Below, piece by piece: positions 18,077 to 26,177 of a stretch of DNA of 64,000 nucleotides. The DNA is from Nostoc sp. FACHB-110. GTDB taxonomy: Bacteria > Cyanobacteriota > Cyanobacteriia > Cyanobacteriales > Nostocaceae. Numbering within the stretch: position 1 is the stretch's first letter; each line of letters starts with the position of its first letter. The position numbers were made by a program, and so were the translations under genes. The notes below the pieces were generated by a model. That model made no database searches. It was not told the DNA's origin and saw only the letters and a program-made list of their open reading frames with translations. The DNA is taken from the NCBI RefSeq assembly GCF_014697425.1, contig NZ_JACJRU010000004.1, forward strand, positions 62,001 to 126,000, given 5' to 3'.

Positions 18077-18687
18077 GTGCGAATCCTTGACTGTATTTGA
18101 TAATAATTTAAAGTTGAGGAAAGCTTAAAATTGATAAGTCAATTTTTCTGATTTTATCAACAATATGTTGATCATAAAAGCTCAATTATTTACTATTATT
18201 TTAACAAACGTTAATCGTTATTTTACTGATTTTTCAGCTTACATAAAATTATAATAATTTATTAACTTTCTTTAAAGAAAAAAATGACCTCTCGGCTCAA
18301 GCTATAGGTATAGTTGTCTTGCTTTGCTCAGGTCGCTTTCCGTATCATTCAATAGAGATATTTACATACCTTTTTCCTAGCAGCTTGCCAATATAGTTTC
18401 AGCAAAACAAATCAAGAATAACATGGGATATACACTTCATCCCTAGAGGTCTAATATCGTGTTCAGTAAAACAGGACTAATACTCAGTTGCAGTCAAAGA
18501 TAGTCACCTAGGGAGGGAGTAGGAGTAGTAGTTTGTCAAGAAAACTTTGCGTGGTGGCTGGCTTCGGGGCAGGGAGCAGGGTTTACAAGAGTGCCATTCC
18601 ACCTACACCCCTATATCCCTTGACTCTCCCCAAATTCCTGATTTTTCCTAGCACAGCGTCAGTTTTCAGGGCTAAATAGCTGTTAAA
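18077..18687. other. intergenic region
   Basis: About 610 bases upstream of the amidase and downstream of the glycosyltransferase. AT-rich, with short repeat-like wording (AGGGAGGGAGTAGGAGTAGTAG near 18510). I see no gene and no clear structured element. Confidence 0.4.
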
Positions 18688-20001
18688 TTACTCAATCAAT
18701 CCCAAATGCCGATGAATTATGTCAACAGCATTTGCCACACCATCTTCGCTTCTAATCTTTTCACCTAATTCTTTAGCTTGAGAGCGCATTCTAGAATCGT
18801 TGAGAGCAATTTCAATAGCTGCTGCTAAAGCTTCCTCCGAAAATTCTTTGAAAGGAATTGGTTGAGGAGTAACTCCCAGTTGAGCTAGCTTTTCTGCCCA
18901 AATTGGCTGGTCAGCAAAAAAGGGCATGACGATTGAAGGTATTGCCGCTCGTAATACTGCCGCACTCGTACCTGCACCACCATGATGAACATTTGCCAAA
19001 ACTTGAGGTAACAACCAGTCATGAGGAACTGAGTTAATCACGAAGGCGCGTGACGAATCTTTGACTTCATCTGTTGTGCCTACGTTTCCCCAGCCTGAAA
19101 GTATAATGCCACGTTGATGAGTTTTCTCTAAAGCTTTCAGTATCGAATTTGTAACTTTCTCTGGATTTCGCATTGCCATACTTCCAAATCCAATAGAGAT
19201 TGGTGTTGGTTTCTGGCGAAGAAATTCTCTTAGTTCTTCACAAGGCGTATAGTCGTCAGCCTGGTCAATAAACCAATAACCAGTCAAATAAACCCATTCT
19301 GGCCAATCGTTGGGTCTGGGAATGACATGAGAACTATATCCATGCAGTACAGGAATTTTTAATAAGTTTTTAGGAGTGTCGTTTCGCCCAATAGTGCCTA
19401 AAAACGACAAAGAGGGCAATTTTAAGGTTTGGGTTCGGAAACGATTAATTAAATGTTTGTATCTTTGCCAATACAAGAACTCTAATAACAAGTAAGTTGT
19501 ATAGTTTATGACTCTACTCAATGGGTTATTAGCAATTTGGTTAAAATTCAGATAAGGAAACATCCCTGTTGCACTAAAAGGTAAGCATGAAGCTATAAAG
19601 CAGGGTATTTCTAACTTCTCTACTATGTGATATCCCCAGTTTGTTTGAGGGGTGTAGATGATCACTTCACTTTCTCTACACGCTAACCACGCTGATTCTA
19701 ACTGTTGCTGAAATAGCGCGTCACTTAATATCTCTACTTTTTCTCCAGCAACAGTTCGAATACCTTCTGACGATTGAAATAACTCTTGACTATTGCCCCC
19801 TATAGATGCAAACTCCAAATCAAACTGCTTAATAAATGACTCAAAATTTTCAGTTGTGGCTATTGTTACCTGATGCCCTGCACGTCTTAAACCAATGGCT
19901 AAGGCACAATAAGGTTGTAAGTCACCCCTTGATCCCATTGTGAGGAGCGTAATCTTTAGTTTTCGACTTGGATAGTTTGGTAAACTTTGGCTCATTTGCA
20001 T
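18688..20001 (-). CDS. GT1-family glycosyltransferase (sterol/MGT-like)
   Basis: A protein of about 437 residues of the UDP-glycosyltransferase (GT1) fold. The N-terminal KITLLTMGSRGDLQPYCALAIGLRRAGHQVTIAT is typical of sterol 3-beta-glucosyltransferase-like and macrolide-type enzymes. The C-terminal donor-binding motif is VHHGGAGTSAAVLRAAIPSIVMPFFADQPIWA. It moves a sugar from a nucleotide donor onto a lipid or small-molecule acceptor. The acceptor is not predictable. The open frame runs 49 codons further upstream, but that extension is unlike the family N-terminus, so I take the ATG at 20001 (the one at 19995 is also possible). It stands alone. Confidence 0.85.
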   Translation of the reverse strand: MQMSQSLPNYPSRKLKITLLTMGSRGDLQPYCALAIGLRRAGHQVTIATTENFESFIKQFDLEFASIGGNSQELFQSSEGIRTVAGEKVEILSDALFQQQLESAWLACRESEVIIYTPQTNWGYHIVEKLEIPCFIASCLPFSATGMFPYLNFNQIANNPLSRVINYTTYLLLEFLYWQRYKHLINRFRTQTLKLPSLSFLGTIGRNDTPKNLLKIPVLHGYSSHVIPRPNDWPEWVYLTGYWFIDQADDYTPCEELREFLRQKPTPISIGFGSMAMRNPEKVTNSILKALEKTHQRGIILSGWGNVGTTDEVKDSSRAFVINSVPHDWLLPQVLANVHHGGAGTSAAVLRAAIPSIVMPFFADQPIWAEKLAQLGVTPQPIPFKEFSEEALAAAIEIALNDSRMRSQAKELGEKIRSEDGVANAVDIIHRHLGLIE

Positions 20002-20222
20002 ATGCTCTTGTTGATGAAAAATTTGATTTAGCTTGAGTGGTTTATATCTGATGGAGAGACTCTTGATAAAGTAAAGCTTTACACCATCAGACAACACTGT
20101 ATGGATAAATAGAGAGTCACAAAATTTGCTAACTAACCTTATTGTCAAAAATTTCGTATTACGGCTAGACAGCCCAAGAATTACGGTATAGCTTCATATT
20201 AAAGCCATTGCGATTAACTTAG

Positions 20223-20516
20223 ATGAAATATTTTTTCCTATTATTACTAGTCATCCTGACAAATTTTTTGATATTTCCAGCTTATGCCTCTGTCTGCCGA
20301 AGTTATGACGGACACCAGATTTGTATCCTCAGTATTAACCGAAGTGCTAAAAATTATTGGGAATACAGAGCAATAATTAGTGTAGATGGGGTAAAAAGAC
20401 CTTTGGAGGTATACAACTGTCGCCAAAAAATGAGAATTCAACCAGATGGAACTGTTCTACCCTTTGAAAACAAAGACCCAGGCTATTTAATCTGCAACTT
20501 CTTTAAAAAATCCTGA
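20223..20516 (+). CDS. small secreted cysteine-containing protein
   Basis: A 97-residue protein with an evident signal peptide (MKYFFLLLLVILTNFLIFPAYA, cleavage likely before SVCRSY). The mature part of about 75 residues has four cysteines (C25, C33, C65 and C91), compatible with two disulfides, and predicted beta structure. It resembles small cyanobacterial periplasmic hypotheticals. No function is known. It precedes, on the opposite strand, a possible 33-residue membrane peptide. Confidence 0.65.
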   Translation: MKYFFLLLLVILTNFLIFPAYASVCRSYDGHQICILSINRSAKNYWEYRAIISVDGVKRPLEVYNCRQKMRIQPDGTVLPFENKDPGYLICNFFKKS

Positions 20517-20571
20517 CCAAGAAGTATGAAAAACGCACGAAAATATTCTCCCGCTATTTTGACTGACTAAC

Positions 20572-20673
20572 TTACTTCTTCTGTGCGGCAAACACGCACC
20601 CAATGATGAATACAGTAAATCCTACATAACTCAGTACAGTGACCCATTCTTGCCAACTACCCGATGTATTCAT
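20572..20673 (-). CDS. candidate 33-residue single-helix membrane protein
   Basis: Frame MNTSGSWQEWVTVLSYVGFT followed by VFIIGCVFAAQKK: a short polar N-terminus, one hydrophobic helix of about 20 residues and a dibasic C-terminus, the look of small photosynthetic or transporter subunits. An in-frame TAG directly precedes the ATG region, so this is the only ATG start. A strong AAGGAGAG lies 19 bases upstream, somewhat far for a ribosome-binding site. It does not match PsaM, PetL, PetN or Psb30 as I remember them. It is divergent from the first cobalamin riboswitch. Confidence 0.4.
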   Translation of the reverse strand: MNTSGSWQEWVTVLSYVGFTVFIIGCVFAAQKK

Positions 20674-20824
20674 CTGCTAAAATCACGAACTCTCCTTTAT
20701 TATTTTGAGACAAAACGAAATTATCCTGACAAAATCTCCGCGTAACTTTGCGCTCACCGCAGCACCACTTTGTCTTAAAAAGCTAGGATTTGGCACAGCT
20801 TTACACAAAAACGTTATGATGTAT

Positions 20825-20965
20825 GGGCTATTCGGTTTTGGTGGGGGTCAGCCACCAAAGGTAACGGGGAAAGCACGGTGTAAATCCGTCACTGTCCCGC
20901 AACTGTAAAGGTAAAGTAAAAGGTAAATTTCTTTTAAATTTCCAAGTCAGGATGCCCGCCGGATT
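20825..20965 (+). promoter_or_regulatory. cobalamin riboswitch 1
   Basis: The conserved core of the B12 aptamer is visible: GGTAACGGGGAAAGCACGGTG near 20860, TCCGTCACTGTCCCGCAACT (the B12 box region) at about 20885-20904, then GTAAAG, and the 3' part AGTCAGGATGCCCGCC at about 20945-20960. Adenosylcobalamin binding normally represses the downstream genes. It lies just upstream of the DUF1636 gene and cobK. About 35 bases after the aptamer a GCGAGG Shine-Dalgarno precedes the ATG at 20998, so control could be on translation. The exact ends are approximate. Confidence 0.88.
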
Positions 20966-20997
20966 CTACTTATTGCTCATAAATCTGCGAGGTACAG

Positions 20998-21423
20998 ATG
21001 ACTGCTGGCCATATAAATATTAATACTAATTCTTCGAGTATTACTGAACACACTCATACTTTATTTGTGTGTAAAACCTGTGCTAGTGTTTGGCAAGATG
21101 GCAAGCGTATAGGTGAAAGTGGTGGTCAAAAATTACTAAACCAAATTCAAGAACTAGCGCAAGATTGGCATTTGCGAGAGGAATTTCCTATCCAAGAAGT
21201 TGAATGCATGAGTGCTTGCAACCGTTCTTGTGTTGTTGCTTTTGCAGCACAAGGTAAGTTAACTTATCTGTTTGGTGATTTAAATGCTGATAGCAGTGCT
21301 GCTATTTTAGAATGTGCGAGTCAATACTACACTAAACCAGAGGGTTTATTGCCTTGGTCAGAACGACCAGAACCTTTAAAAAAAGGAATTTTGGCGAAAA
21401 TACCACCTGTCAGTTATCAGTAA
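20998..21423 (+). CDS. DUF1636 [2Fe-2S]-type metal-binding protein, B12-regulated
   Basis: A 141-residue protein of the DUF1636 family with a thioredoxin-like ferredoxin arrangement. Cysteines occur as CKTC (residues 25-28) and ECMSACNRSC (about 69-78), a pattern able to hold a [2Fe-2S] cluster. Family members are recurrently found in cobalamin-regulated loci together with CobW and cob genes and are suspected to help in cobalt handling or in a reduction step of corrin synthesis, but no reaction is established. It lies directly behind a cobalamin riboswitch and 213 bases before cobK, supporting a role in B12 metabolism. Confidence 0.82.
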   Translation: MTAGHININTNSSSITEHTHTLFVCKTCASVWQDGKRIGESGGQKLLNQIQELAQDWHLREEFPIQEVECMSACNRSCVVAFAAQGKLTYLFGDLNADSSAAILECASQYYTKPEGLLPWSERPEPLKKGILAKIPPVSYQ

Positions 21424-21636
21424 TCAGTTATCAGTAAACAATGAATTTAATTATTTTTAGACTAGAGTCTTTCATAAGATGGAGACATGGATGGCGTTTA
21501 GCAGTCATTCACCATACGCTTTGATAATTATTATGGGATGATTTTGCCCTATTTTGAACGCATTATTAATAGTTTTAGTCACTAATCATCCTGCATTTAT
21601 GCAACGCCTGATAACTGATAACTGATACCTGTTTAT

Positions 21637-22392
21637 ATGATGCGTGTTTTGATTCTGGGTGGAACTGGAGAGGCTGCAGCACTAGCAGCTAGAGTGACAA
21701 CTATACCAGGAATTGAGGCGATCGCATCTTTAGCAGGTCGTACCCGTGAACCTTCAGTGCCATCGGGCAATGTGCGAATTGGGGGTTTTGGCGGTGTGGC
21801 AGGACTGGTTGCGTATCTGCGTCAAATGCAGATTGATGTTTTAATTGATGCCACTCACCCCTTTGCTAATCAAATATCCTTCAATGCGGCGGCGGCAGCG
21901 AATGAAGTTGGAATCCCAAGATTGATGTTGATTCGTCCGCCTTGGGAGAAAATAGAAGGCGATCGCTGGATAGAAGTAGACAGTAATACTATCGCCGCCG
22001 CCGTTTTACCAAACCAAGCCAAACGGGTATTTTTAACCGTTGGTAGACAAGAACTTGCCGCTTTTGCAAGCTTAAAAGAAATTTGGTTTCTGATGCGGAT
22101 GATTGATCCTCCGGGTGAAGATGCTTTAGTGCCACCAGGGATGATATTGTGCGATCGCGGCCCCTTTGCTTTAGATAACGAAAAAGAAATTCTGCTTCAA
22201 CATAACATTGATGCGATCGTCAGCAAAAATAGTGGCGGTGATGCCACCTACGCCAAAATTATCGCCGCGCGGGAACTAGGGATACAAGTTTTCATGGTCA
22301 ACCGTCCAGCAATACCAGCAGGGGAACAAGTCACAGACATTGATAGTGCTGTGGCATGGTTGCGAGAAAAACTGTCTAGTTATTCAGAATAA
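21637..22392 (+). CDS. cobK: precorrin-6A reductase CobK/CbiJ
   Basis: A 251-residue reductase that uses NADPH to reduce precorrin-6A (or cobalt-precorrin-6A) during corrin ring synthesis. The N-terminal MRVLILGGTGEAAALA, the IDVLIDATHPFANQIS motif and the C-terminal VSKNSGGDATYAKIIAARE are diagnostic of CobK/CbiJ. Two ATGs are adjacent (21637 and 21640); the second is the more usual start. The reading frame lies in the transcript led by cobalamin riboswitch 1 and is followed immediately by a Uma2-family gene. Confidence 0.92.
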   Translation: MMRVLILGGTGEAAALAARVTTIPGIEAIASLAGRTREPSVPSGNVRIGGFGGVAGLVAYLRQMQIDVLIDATHPFANQISFNAAAAANEVGIPRLMLIRPPWEKIEGDRWIEVDSNTIAAAVLPNQAKRVFLTVGRQELAAFASLKEIWFLMRMIDPPGEDALVPPGMILCDRGPFALDNEKEILLQHNIDAIVSKNSGGDATYAKIIAARELGIQVFMVNRPAIPAGEQVTDIDSAVAWLREKLSSYSE

Positions 22393-22423
22393 AATTAAGA
22401 AACAAATGTTGAAGGTGGGACAG

Positions 22424-23098
22424 ATGACCCAAACTCCTCAAACTCAGATTTTACCATTGGAAAATGGCGATCGCTTATCTCGCCATGAATTTGAAATCCG
22501 CTATGCAGCCAGTCCCCATATCAAAAAAGCAGAATTAATCGAGGGAGTAGTTTACGTGGCATCACCCCTACGTTTTCAACGTCATGCCGAACCACATGGA
22601 AAATTAGTGATTTGGTTAGGAAACTACCAAATATCTACACCAGGAGTTAAATTAGGCATTGAGCCAACAATACTGCTAGATCAAGACAATGAACCACAAC
22701 CGGATGGCGTGTTGTTAATTGATTCAAATTTAGGCGGACAATCGCGTTTAACAGAAGATGATTATATTGAAGGCGCACCAGAGTTAGTCGCAGAAGTCGC
22801 TGCCAGCAGTGCCGCCTATGATTTACATGATAAGAAAAAAGCGTATCGTCGCAACGGTGTTCAAGAATATATTGTGTGGCGGATATTAGAAAATAAATTA
22901 GATTGGTTCTCTTTAAATGAAAGTGAGTATTTACCTTTAGAACCAGATAGCGATGGTATTATTCGCAGTCGAGTCATGCCTGGATTATGGTTAGCTGTTC
23001 CAGCTTTGTTGGCAGGAGATATGGCTAGGGTTTTGGCAGTCTTACAAGATGGATTAAATTCACCAGAACACGCCCAATTTTTGCAACGTTTGTCATAG
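22424..23098 (+). CDS. Uma2-family (DUF820) PD-(D/E)XK nuclease-like protein
   Basis: A protein of about 224 residues of the Uma2 family, very numerous in cyanobacteria and built on the restriction-endonuclease fold. The pattern includes AELIEGVVYVASP, then EPQPDGVLLIDSN (the PD part), APELVAEVAASSAAYDLHDKKKAYRRNGVQEYIVW with the ELVAEV acidic residue and K of the active site. The frame could begin 28 codons earlier, overlapping cobK, but GGTGG is correctly spaced before the ATG at 22424. The biological role of the family is unsettled; some members are called endonucleases and many may be relics of transposable elements. Confidence 0.85.
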   Translation: MTQTPQTQILPLENGDRLSRHEFEIRYAASPHIKKAELIEGVVYVASPLRFQRHAEPHGKLVIWLGNYQISTPGVKLGIEPTILLDQDNEPQPDGVLLIDSNLGGQSRLTEDDYIEGAPELVAEVAASSAAYDLHDKKKAYRRNGVQEYIVWRILENKLDWFSLNESEYLPLEPDSDGIIRSRVMPGLWLAVPALLAGDMARVLAVLQDGLNSPEHAQFLQRLS

Positions 23099-23104
23099 TT
23101 AATG

Positions 23105-23674
23105 TTATTCAAACGCAACATCTTCGTAAAGTGCTGCCATTGTTCCCTCAAAATCAATACTTTTGAGTTGAAATAATTTTTCTTGGGACTTGTATGTTTG
23201 CAAAACCCATAATCCTTCATTATTGCGTCTAAAACATTCTACTCGCTGGCGTTTTGTATTAATCAAAACGTATTCTTGTAAGCTTTCTAGCTCTTGATAA
23301 TCAGCAAATTTATCACCTCGGTCAAAGGCTTCTGTGGAGTCAGATAAAACTTCAACAATTAAACAGGGAAATCTTTTGTAATTAAGTGTTTCCTGATCCC
23401 GTGGGTCGCAAGTAACCATAACATCGGGATAGTAGTATCTATTCAAAGATTCAATTCGCAATTTCATTGCAAGAATATAAACACGGCAATCAGAACCGTG
23501 TATATAACTTCGTAATAGTGCGCCAAGATTTCCGGCAATTGTAACGTGAGAATCTATTGAGCAGTCTAACTCATATATACAGCCATTAATATATTCATGT
23601 TTAATTGAGCTTGTTTCCTCCATTTGAAGGTATTCTTCTGGAGTAAGGTAGTTGGGTTGAGGGGAAGCAATCAT
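23105..23674 (-). CDS. second Uma2-family (DUF820) protein
   Basis: About 189 residues, convergent with the preceding Uma2 gene and only 6 bases away. It has the family signature YLTPEEYLQMEETSSIKHEYINGCIYEL, YYPDVMVTCDPRD and CLIVEVLSDSTEAFDRGDKFADYQELESLQEYVLI, giving the PD...EVxS...K active-site set. The frame extends 8 codons beyond the chosen ATG at 23674, but MIASPQPNYLTPEEYL is the usual N-terminus. Two unlike Uma2 copies tail to tail between cobK and cobL point to independent insertion in this island. Confidence 0.85.
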   Translation of the reverse strand: MIASPQPNYLTPEEYLQMEETSSIKHEYINGCIYELDCSIDSHVTIAGNLGALLRSYIHGSDCRVYILAMKLRIESLNRYYYPDVMVTCDPRDQETLNYKRFPCLIVEVLSDSTEAFDRGDKFADYQELESLQEYVLINTKRQRVECFRRNNEGLWVLQTYKSQEKLFQLKSIDFEGTMAALYEDVAFE

Positions 23675-23738
23675 AAGAAGTAAAAAGTTAAAAGGCAAAA
23701 GTAAAAAGGAAAAACTTGTAATTAATTTTAATTGCGAA

Positions 23739-24953
23739 TTACGAATTTTTAATTGCTATCCATTGTGTAATAGGAGCCATAGCTTTCCAACCTAAAAATT
23801 TGCCAATTGGTTCTGCTCTTTGAATAGCGATGCGAGTAAAATTACCACCTACTTTTTCATACCATTGAAATAAGGTTTGCTCACCTTCTAATGTGACGGC
23901 ATTCGCAACTAAACGTCCGCCTGGTCTTAATGCTTGCCAACAAATATCAAATAATCCTGCTGCTGTGACTCCACCACCAATAAAGATAGCGTCTGGTGTG
24001 GGTAAGTCTGCTAAGGCTGAGGGTGCTTTTCCAGCGATGATTTGCAGATTTGGTGTACCTAAGGCTGCGGCGTTATCGGCAATATATTGTAGTCTAGATG
24101 AGTTTTGTTCAATGGCGATCGCCTGACACCTCTGATTCGTCCGCATCCATTCAATTGAAATTGAACCACAACCCGCGCCGACATCCCATAAAAGTTCTCC
24201 TGGCAATGGTGCTAGGGTTGATAAAGTAATTGCTCTGACTTCCCGTTTGGTAAGTTGTCCATCGTGATGATAAGCATCATCTGGTAATCCTGGTAATCTG
24301 GATAAAGGCGCAACTCCACTATCAGCAATACAATCAACAGCGATGGTATTTAATGCAGCAATTTGGGTTTCATTCCAAGAATTTGCTGTACCCTCTAAAA
24401 TCCTTTCATGAATCCCACCCATACGTTCCAACACGGTGATTCTACTATTCCCATAACCGCGACTTTTCAGGATTTCAGCAACAATTTTGGGTGTTTCTTT
24501 TCCTTCACTTAATATTAGTAACTTGGCTTGAGGATAAATATAAGACTCTATCAGAGAAGGTGGACGGCCGCACAAACTTAAAGTATCAACTTCAGTGAAT
24601 GACCATCCGAGTCTGGCGCAAGCGAGACTAAAGGCTGAAGGTGCAGGAATAATCGTCATTTCCGAGACAGGAATGCGCCTGGTTAACGTAGCACCAATGC
24701 CGTAACACATAGGATCACCACTCGCTAAAATGCAGATTGACTGACCCCGACGATGGATAACTTCTTCAACTGATGTGCTAAAAGGAGAAGTCCAAGCTAT
24801 TTTTTTTCGCTGGTCATCGCTGGGGAGCATCGCTAAATGGCGATCGCCGCCTACAATAATTTCAGCATAATCTAGTAAAGTACGAGCGATCGCGCTTAAT
24901 CCTGGTAATCCATCTTCACCGATACCAATAATCGATAGCCATTTTTGTGTCAT
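23739..24953 (-). CDS. cobL: precorrin-6Y C5,15-methyltransferase (CbiE-CbiT fusion)
   Basis: A bifunctional protein of 404 residues. Residues about 1-205 are a tetrapyrrole methylase domain (CbiE: LSIIGIGEDGLPGLS near the N-terminus and ILASGDPMCYGIG), and 215-400 a class I SAM methyltransferase (CbiT: LLWDVGAGCGSISIEWM, IFIGGGVTAAGLFD, GGRLVANAVTLEGE). Together they methylate C5 and C15 and decarboxylate the acetate chain of precorrin-6B. The track-style start would be a TTG; the ATG at 24953 (MTQKWLSIIGIG) is better. It is transcribed opposite to the rest of the B12 genes and has no riboswitch of its own that I can see. Confidence 0.92.
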   Translation of the reverse strand: MTQKWLSIIGIGEDGLPGLSAIARTLLDYAEIIVGGDRHLAMLPSDDQRKKIAWTSPFSTSVEEVIHRRGQSICILASGDPMCYGIGATLTRRIPVSEMTIIPAPSAFSLACARLGWSFTEVDTLSLCGRPPSLIESYIYPQAKLLILSEGKETPKIVAEILKSRGYGNSRITVLERMGGIHERILEGTANSWNETQIAALNTIAVDCIADSGVAPLSRLPGLPDDAYHHDGQLTKREVRAITLSTLAPLPGELLWDVGAGCGSISIEWMRTNQRCQAIAIEQNSSRLQYIADNAAALGTPNLQIIAGKAPSALADLPTPDAIFIGGGVTAAGLFDICWQALRPGGRLVANAVTLEGEQTLFQWYEKVGGNFTRIAIQRAEPIGKFLGWKAMAPITQWIAIKNS

Positions 24954-25002
24954 AGTCAATTTATTATAAAATCATCAATTAAATTCAGTTGTAATTATTA
25001 AG

Positions 25003-25854
25003 ATGGCAGAATATGACAACCTATGTAAAATACTTGCAGAAACATATCCCCGGGATTTTATTCGGTGGTTATTAAATCAAGAACCACAAAAAATTGAAAT
25101 ATTAAAAACCGAATTAAGTATCGAACCCATACGCGCTGATTCCGTAACTTTCCTGCAAACAGAAAATCGCATTTTACACATAGAGTTTCAAACCACAACC
25201 CAATCGCAACAACCGATTGCTTTACGGATGCTAGATTATTACGTCAGATTAACACGTAAATATCAAGTGCCTGTGACTCAAGTTGTGATTTTCTTGCAAG
25301 AAACAACAGATGAAGTCGCTTTTACCGAAGAATATATCAGCGAAGTTACCATCCACCGTTTTCGAGTTATACGGATGTGGGAGCAAGATTCGTCACTATT
25401 TCTTGGTAATTTAGGCTTATTGCCTTTCGCACCCTTAACGCGAACCGATTCAGCCCCAACATTGTTATCACAAGTTGCCGAGGAAATTGCTAAAATTTCA
25501 GATATTGGAACAAGGCAAAACACGGCTGCTTATACAGAGATTTTAGCAGGATTGAAGTTTGATAAAGATTTGATTCGTCAATTATTGAGCGAGGAGATTA
25601 TGCAAGAATCCGTAATTTACCAAGATATTTTTCAGAAAGGAGAAAGAAAAGGAGAACAAAAAGGGGAACAAAAGGAAGCCTTTCGTTTCTTACAGCGTCA
25701 GTTAAATAGGCGATTTGGCGAAATAGATTCATCAATTATTGAGCGTCTGGGAGTTTTATCTACTGCTCAATTAGAAGAATTGGGAGAAGAGTTTTTAGAT
25801 TTTGCTGATGTGTCTGATTTAACTGCTTGGCTGGAACAACATATTAGCACTTGA
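25003..25854 (+). CDS. Rpn-family nuclease/putative transposase with DUF4351 tail
   Basis: A 283-residue protein. The N-terminal two thirds are a PD-(D/E)XK domain of the Rpn/YhgA family (ADSVTFLQTENRILHIEFQTTTQSQQPIALRMLDYYVRL, giving D-HIEFQ). A lysine/glutamate hinge GERKGEQKGEQKEAF leads into a DUF4351 helical tail (RFLQRQLNRRFGEIDSSIIERLGVLSTAQLEELGEEFLDF). Rpn proteins promote RecA-independent recombination in other bacteria (family knowledge). It lies between cobL and the second cobalamin riboswitch, interrupting the B12 genes. Confidence 0.85.
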   Translation: MAEYDNLCKILAETYPRDFIRWLLNQEPQKIEILKTELSIEPIRADSVTFLQTENRILHIEFQTTTQSQQPIALRMLDYYVRLTRKYQVPVTQVVIFLQETTDEVAFTEEYISEVTIHRFRVIRMWEQDSSLFLGNLGLLPFAPLTRTDSAPTLLSQVAEEIAKISDIGTRQNTAAYTEILAGLKFDKDLIRQLLSEEIMQESVIYQDIFQKGERKGEQKGEQKEAFRFLQRQLNRRFGEIDSSIIERLGVLSTAQLEELGEEFLDFADVSDLTAWLEQHIST

Positions 25855-26004
25855 ATTAATAGTTAATAAGATGCTATTTCACTAAGTTAATTGAGTGTAA
25901 ATGCGTGAAAAAACTATTGATTTATTTTTGATTGCTACTAACTCTAATTAACAAAAATTATCGAGTTAATGAAAAATATGAAGCAGTCAAGATTATGACT
26001 GGCT

Positions 26005-26130
26005 CTCATGCTAAATTACTAAAGCTTGGTATTGGGAAACTCCGGTGCGATTCCGGGGCTGTGCCGCAGCTGTAATGTAAAGGCCAAAGAAATTTGCTTT
26101 GGACTTTGCGAGTCAGAATGCCAATTCCGA
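26005..26130 (+). promoter_or_regulatory. cobalamin riboswitch 2
   Basis: The core is clear: ATTGGGAAACTCCGGTGCGA at about 26031-26050, TTCCGGGGCTGTGCCGCAGC then TGTAATG (B12 box region) to about 26077, a variable stem (AAGGCCAAAGAAATTTGCTTTGG), and the 3' AGTCAGAATGCCAATTCC at about 26111-26128. This is a typical adenosylcobalamin aptamer with the peripheral stems. It precedes cobG-cobH-cobI. An open frame with an ATG at 26094 overlaps the aptamer and is not the gene start. Confidence 0.92.
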
Positions 26131-26143
26131 GAGTATACTGTCT

Positions 26144-26170
26144 ACTCCCTGCGTCGCACGGGGAAGGAGT
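26144..26170 (+). promoter_or_regulatory. hairpin hiding the cobG ribosome-binding site
   Basis: The cobG Shine-Dalgarno GGGAAGGAG (26161-26169) is complementary to ACTCC at 26144-26148 (paired with GGAGT 26166-26170), with an inner CGT/ACG pairing around a CGC loop. This could be the expression platform of riboswitch 2, closing the ribosome-binding site when cobalamin is bound. No T-run follows, which fits translational rather than transcriptional control. Confidence 0.5.
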
Positions 26171-26177
26171 TTTGGTT

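Noticed and set aside
26094..26177. ATG-initiated N-terminal extension of cobG
   Set aside because: It overlaps the conserved B12 riboswitch core, and a strong ribosome-binding site lies further downstream.
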